DNA of 16,414 nt, taken from the NCBI GenBank assembly GCA_026989715.1, contig JALSIU010000209.1:1-16414 (forward strand), in the 5' to 3' direction. A model generated the notes under the pieces. The model was given only the letters and a program-made list of their open reading frames with translations, did no database searches and was not told where the DNA came from. The stretch is from Methylomonas sp. Its GTDB lineage: Bacteria; Pseudomonadota; Gammaproteobacteria; Methylococcales; Methylomonadaceae. A program made the translations under genes and the position numbers. Numbering within the stretch: position 1 is the stretch's first letter; each line of letters begins with the position of its first letter. This document shows positions 14,302-16,414 of the stretch, piece after piece.

Positions 14302-14712
14302 TTAGATGAAACATTGTTGCTCAGCGTATTTTTCTGCCTCTTTGAGGCGTGCGCGTAAATCTTTCGCTTGTTGTGGGTCACGAAAAATAGAGCCATTTTC
14401 CCCCGGAGTGCTGCGTAGCATACTGAATGTTGAGGCGGCTTCATATTCTGCAAAAGTCAGTTTTTCTGCTATTTTGTCGATTTTGCATCCACAGGCGTAT
14501 TGGGTGACGTAGTCTAGTTTGCCGCCGTGCTTGGCAATACAGTTAAAGACATAATCGACACGGTCGCGTGTCGGGTAATCATTTTGTTTGTTTGGGTTGG
14601 TTGGCGTAGCGGCTTGTGCGGCATCTATTTTTTTATCGGCACAGCTTGAACAGCCGGTCAGTAGTAGAGTGCTAAGGATTATGCTGCTGAGTGTAATTAT
14701 TTTTTTATTCAT
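14302..14712 (-). CDS. Small cysteine-containing lipoprotein, function unknown
   Basis: 136 residues. The signal sequence ends in the lipobox LLTGC, so Cys21 is the lipidated residue of the mature protein; +2 is Ser, which favours outer-membrane sorting. A Gln/Pro/Asn-rich linker leads to a compact domain from about residue 48. It has Cys58 (YVFNC), Cys74-x-Cys76 (YACGCKIDKIAEKLTF) and Cys134 near the C-terminus, plus TPGENGSIFRDPQQAKDLRARL. The four cysteines could form two disulfides or bind a metal or heme, but there is no CxxCH. I do not recognise a named family. The gene stands alone between the divergent uppP and its own terminator. Confidence 0.85.
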   Translation of the reverse strand: MNKKIITLSSIILSTLLLTGCSSCADKKIDAAQAATPTNPNKQNDYPTRDRVDYVFNCIAKHGGKLDYVTQYACGCKIDKIAEKLTFAEYEAASTFSMLRSTPGENGSIFRDPQQAKDLRARLKEAEKYAEQQCFI

Positions 14713-14752
14713 AAAGTTAATAATGACGCGGTTAATAAAGGTAGAATAATGA

Positions 14753-14758
14753 ATTATA
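14753..14758 (-). promoter_or_regulatory. Putative -10 box for the lipoprotein gene
   Basis: Minus-strand TATAAT lies about 41 nt before the ATG in the 105-bp divergent region shared with uppP. No good -35 lies at normal spacing, so this is tentative. A plus-strand promoter for uppP was not clear. Confidence 0.35.
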
Positions 14759-14817
14759 TTACCATTTTTTTATTCTCACTCTTTTTTATTAATTGTTTAC
14801 GTTCAAGGCTTTAATTA

Positions 14818-15618
14818 ATGGATATTTTTCAGGCAATTGCTTTAGCTGTTTTGCAAGGACTTACGGAATTTTTACCTATTTCAAGTTCTGCGCATTTAAT
14901 TTTATTGCCGGTACTGGTGGGCTGGGATGATCAAGGCTTGGCATTTGATGTCGCTGTGCATGTGGGGACTTTGACGGCTGTGGTGCTTTATTATCGTCAA
15001 GATTTAGCGACAATTATAGGCGCGTGGTTTGCCTCTTTGCGGGGTAAAGGTTTGACAGAAGAAGCTAAATTGGCTTGGTATGTAGGGTTTGGTACTATTC
15101 CGGTTGGGTTGGTGGGGGTTAGTTTAAACGATCAATTACAGGCGGTACTACGTTCACCTTTAATCATTGCGGGGGCAACGATTGTATTTGCTTTATTGCT
15201 GTGGTGGGTTGAGAGAGGGGCTAAAGAGTTACGTGAGCGTATTACTTGGAAAGACGCGCTTATAATAGGCATGTTTCAAGCACTTGCATTAATTCCTGGG
15301 ACTTCCCGGTCTGGTATTACCATTACGGCGGGCTTGTTATTTGGGTTAAAACGAGAAGCTGCGGCTCGGTTTTCTTTTTTATTGTCCATTCCTGTCATTG
15401 CTTTAGCGGGCGGCTTAAAAGGGCGGGAGCTGTACCAGTCGGATATCGTGGTGCAGTGGGATTTTATGTTGATAGGCGCGGCAATATCTGCATTGGTTGC
15501 TTATTTGAGTATTACTTGGTTTTTACGCTTATTGCATCGAGTGGGAATGATGCCTTTTGTGTGGTATCGGTTAATACTCGGAGTCGTCTTGATCGCCGTA
15601 TTTACCGGACAAGCGTAG
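14818..15618 (+). CDS. uppP: Undecaprenyl-diphosphatase UppP/BacA
   Basis: 266 residues, integral membrane protein with about eight helices. It dephosphorylates undecaprenyl diphosphate to recycle the lipid carrier for peptidoglycan and other envelope polymers, and confers bacitracin tolerance when abundant. Both family motifs are present: QGLTEFLPISSSAHL (13-27, with Glu17 and His26) and the catalytic PGTSRSG (160-166, Arg164). AAGG lies 9 nt before the ATG. The gene diverges from the lipoprotein gene and converges with the Smr gene, with which its 3' end overlaps by 48 bp. The protein has normal length and no damage. Confidence 0.97.
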   Translation: MDIFQAIALAVLQGLTEFLPISSSAHLILLPVLVGWDDQGLAFDVAVHVGTLTAVVLYYRQDLATIIGAWFASLRGKGLTEEAKLAWYVGFGTIPVGLVGVSLNDQLQAVLRSPLIIAGATIVFALLLWWVERGAKELRERITWKDALIIGMFQALALIPGTSRSGITITAGLLFGLKREAAARFSFLLSIPVIALAGGLKGRELYQSDIVVQWDFMLIGAAISALVAYLSITWFLRLLHRVGMMPFVWYRLILGVVLIAVFTGQA

Positions 15619-16140
15619 GAGGACGAGTACAGCACCTGCGCCGCCTTCTTTTTGAGCGGCAGAGCAAAAGGCTTGTACTTCTTGGTGTTGTCTTAGCCAT
15701 AAATTCACGTCATTTTTTAAGATGGGTAGGTTGTTGGTTGATCGGTAGCCTTTTCCGTGAATAATGCGTACGCAACGACAGCCATCTTGCTCACAAAAGT
15801 GTAAAAATTTAATGAGTTCGCGTTTAGCTTGTTGGCTGGTCAGACCATGCAAATCAAGTTCCGCATCTAACCCGAAGTGGCCTCGACGCATTTTTTTGAG
15901 GATATTTTTTTGCATGCCGTCAGCGGTATAACTTAGCGTGTCTTCAGTTTGTAATGTACTGACAGATTCTGTTTGTGGCCGTATTAGTTTGTCGGGTAAT
16001 TGCAATCCTGTTTTTTTAGGGTGAGGCCGGGGCTTTCGTGTCGGTGTTAACGGGTGCTTGTCGGATTTTATCGGCGTTACTTTGCCGATAGCTTCTTGAA
16101 ATAACTGGCTATCCTCTTTTTTTGTGGGTTTTTTGGGCAC
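15571..16140 (-). CDS. Smr-domain protein (MutS2 C-terminal-like, SmrA/B type)
   Basis: 189 residues. The N-terminal part (EDSQLFQEAIGKVTPI, then a basic Pro/Lys-rich stretch) is the usual leader of proteobacterial Smr proteins. The Smr domain covers about 90-178 with LDLHGLT (95-101), the IIHGKGYRS loop (127-134) and GGAGAVLVLLR (166-176). Smr domains are DNA or RNA endonucleases; SmrB of E. coli cuts mRNA at collided ribosomes, but this protein cannot be assigned to that role by sequence alone. The start is a GTG only about 5 nt below the predicted transcription start and has no Shine-Dalgarno, which suggests a leaderless mRNA. The last 16 codons lie antisense to the end of uppP. Confidence 0.92.
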   Translation of the reverse strand: MPKKPTKKEDSQLFQEAIGKVTPIKSDKHPLTPTRKPRPHPKKTGLQLPDKLIRPQTESVSTLQTEDTLSYTADGMQKNILKKMRRGHFGLDAELDLHGLTSQQAKRELIKFLHFCEQDGCRCVRIIHGKGYRSTNNLPILKNDVNLWLRQHQEVQAFCSAAQKEGGAGAVLVLLRLSGKYGDQDDSEY

Positions 16141-16151
16141 GTGAGCTGTTT

Positions 16152-16180
16152 TTTATAGGTTTAATTGCTAATATGGTCAA
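16152..16180 (-). promoter_or_regulatory. Sigma-70 promoter for the Smr gene
   Basis: Minus-strand TTGACC (16175-16180) and TATAAA (16152-16157) are separated by exactly 17 nt, each 5 of 6 to consensus. The expected start of transcription is near 16145, so the leader before the GTG at 16140 is only a few nucleotides. Confidence 0.65.
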
Positions 16181-16191
16181 TTTTATATAAT
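16165..16191 (+). promoter_or_regulatory. Putative surE promoter
   Basis: A perfect TATAAT lies at 16186-16191, 15 nt after TTGCTA (16165-16170). The spacing is short, but the -10 is well placed, giving a leader of about 17 nt. It overlaps the divergent Smr promoter, so the two may compete for RNA polymerase. Confidence 0.4.
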
Positions 16192-16214
16192 TTAATCTGG
16201 TTAGGCGATAAGTA

Positions 16215-16414
16215 ATGCATATTCTGCTAAGTAATGATGATGGCTATCTGGCTCCGGGGTTAATTGCGCTTGCAGAAGGTCTGCGGAAACAGGCCGATAT
16301 TTCGGTGGTGGCACCGGATAAAAATCGTAGTGCGGCGAGTAATTCATTGACTTTGGAAATGCCGTTGCGTGCTGAAACCATGACAAATGGGTTTATTAAA
16401 GTAGATGGTACGCC
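16215..16414 (+). CDS. surE: 5'-nucleotidase/survival protein SurE, C-terminal part outside window
   Basis: The first 66 residues are visible. SurE is a metal-dependent nucleoside monophosphate phosphatase, usually encoded with pcm and rpoS. The opening MHILLSNDDGYLAPG contains the metal ligands Asp8 and Asp9, and NRSAASNSLTL contains Ser39, the next conserved metal-site residue. The run to VDGTP matches the family. AGG lies 9 nt before the ATG. It diverges from the Smr gene. Confidence 0.95.
   Translation, partial: MHILLSNDDGYLAPGLIALAEGLRKQADISVVAPDKNRSAASNSLTLEMPLRAETMTNGFIKVDGT

Noticed and set aside
15246..15764. 172-codon plus-strand reading frame
   Set aside because: It overlaps the strongly supported uppP and Smr genes in other frames and shows no family motif.

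Overview
The window looks like chromosomal DNA of a moderately AT-rich gammaproteobacterium. The evidence is the pair sdhE (RGxxE protein) and ygfX directly behind sdhB, the SmrA/B-like protein, surE, uppP and an RF3 gene with the usual gammaproteobacterial architecture. The succinate dehydrogenase is the sdhC-D-A-B type with a b-type heme anchor, as found in non-enteric gammas and alphas. The genus cannot be fixed from the sequence. There are no phage, transposon, CRISPR, tRNA or rRNA signatures. Nearly all genes lie on the minus strand; only uppP and surE are on the plus strand.

Layout, read in the direction of transcription on the minus strand (right to left). At the right edge surE (partial, plus strand) and an Smr-domain gene diverge from a 74-bp region with overlapping promoters. 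uppP (plus) converges on smr, and their 3' ends overlap by 48 bp. Divergent from uppP are a small cysteine-containing lipoprotein gene with its own terminator, then a PIG3-type quinone oxidoreductase. Next comes a continuous cluster sdhC-sdhD-sdhA-sdhB-sdhE-ygfX, followed by an HDOD gene and a GAF-GGDEF diguanylate cyclase gene with gaps of only 24 and 14 nt. After a 222-bp intergenic stretch comes prfC. Then follow two exported caspase-like peptidase genes, an exported TPR-OmpA-like gene, and hemN, which runs off the left edge.

The most unusual part is the three-gene set at about 1091-5064. It encodes two signal-peptide-bearing caspase-fold (C14) proteins, each with a complete His/Cys dyad, a C-terminal DUF4384-like domain and exactly one cysteine (the catalytic one). 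One carries a textbook EF-hand loop and the other an acidic metacaspase-type segment. They are followed, almost translationally coupled, by a secreted TPR protein with an OmpA-like peptidoglycan-binding domain. I infer a cell-envelope protease module anchored to the cell wall, but its substrate and purpose are unknown. The second theme is the sdh cluster, where complex II genes, their FAD-insertion factor and a c-di-GMP synthase may share one transcript.

Several starts were moved from the longest possible reading frame using Shine-Dalgarno spacing, homology of the N-terminus or an overlapping terminator. These are the first caspase gene, the TPR-OmpA gene, sdhC, sdhD and the quinone oxidoreductase.
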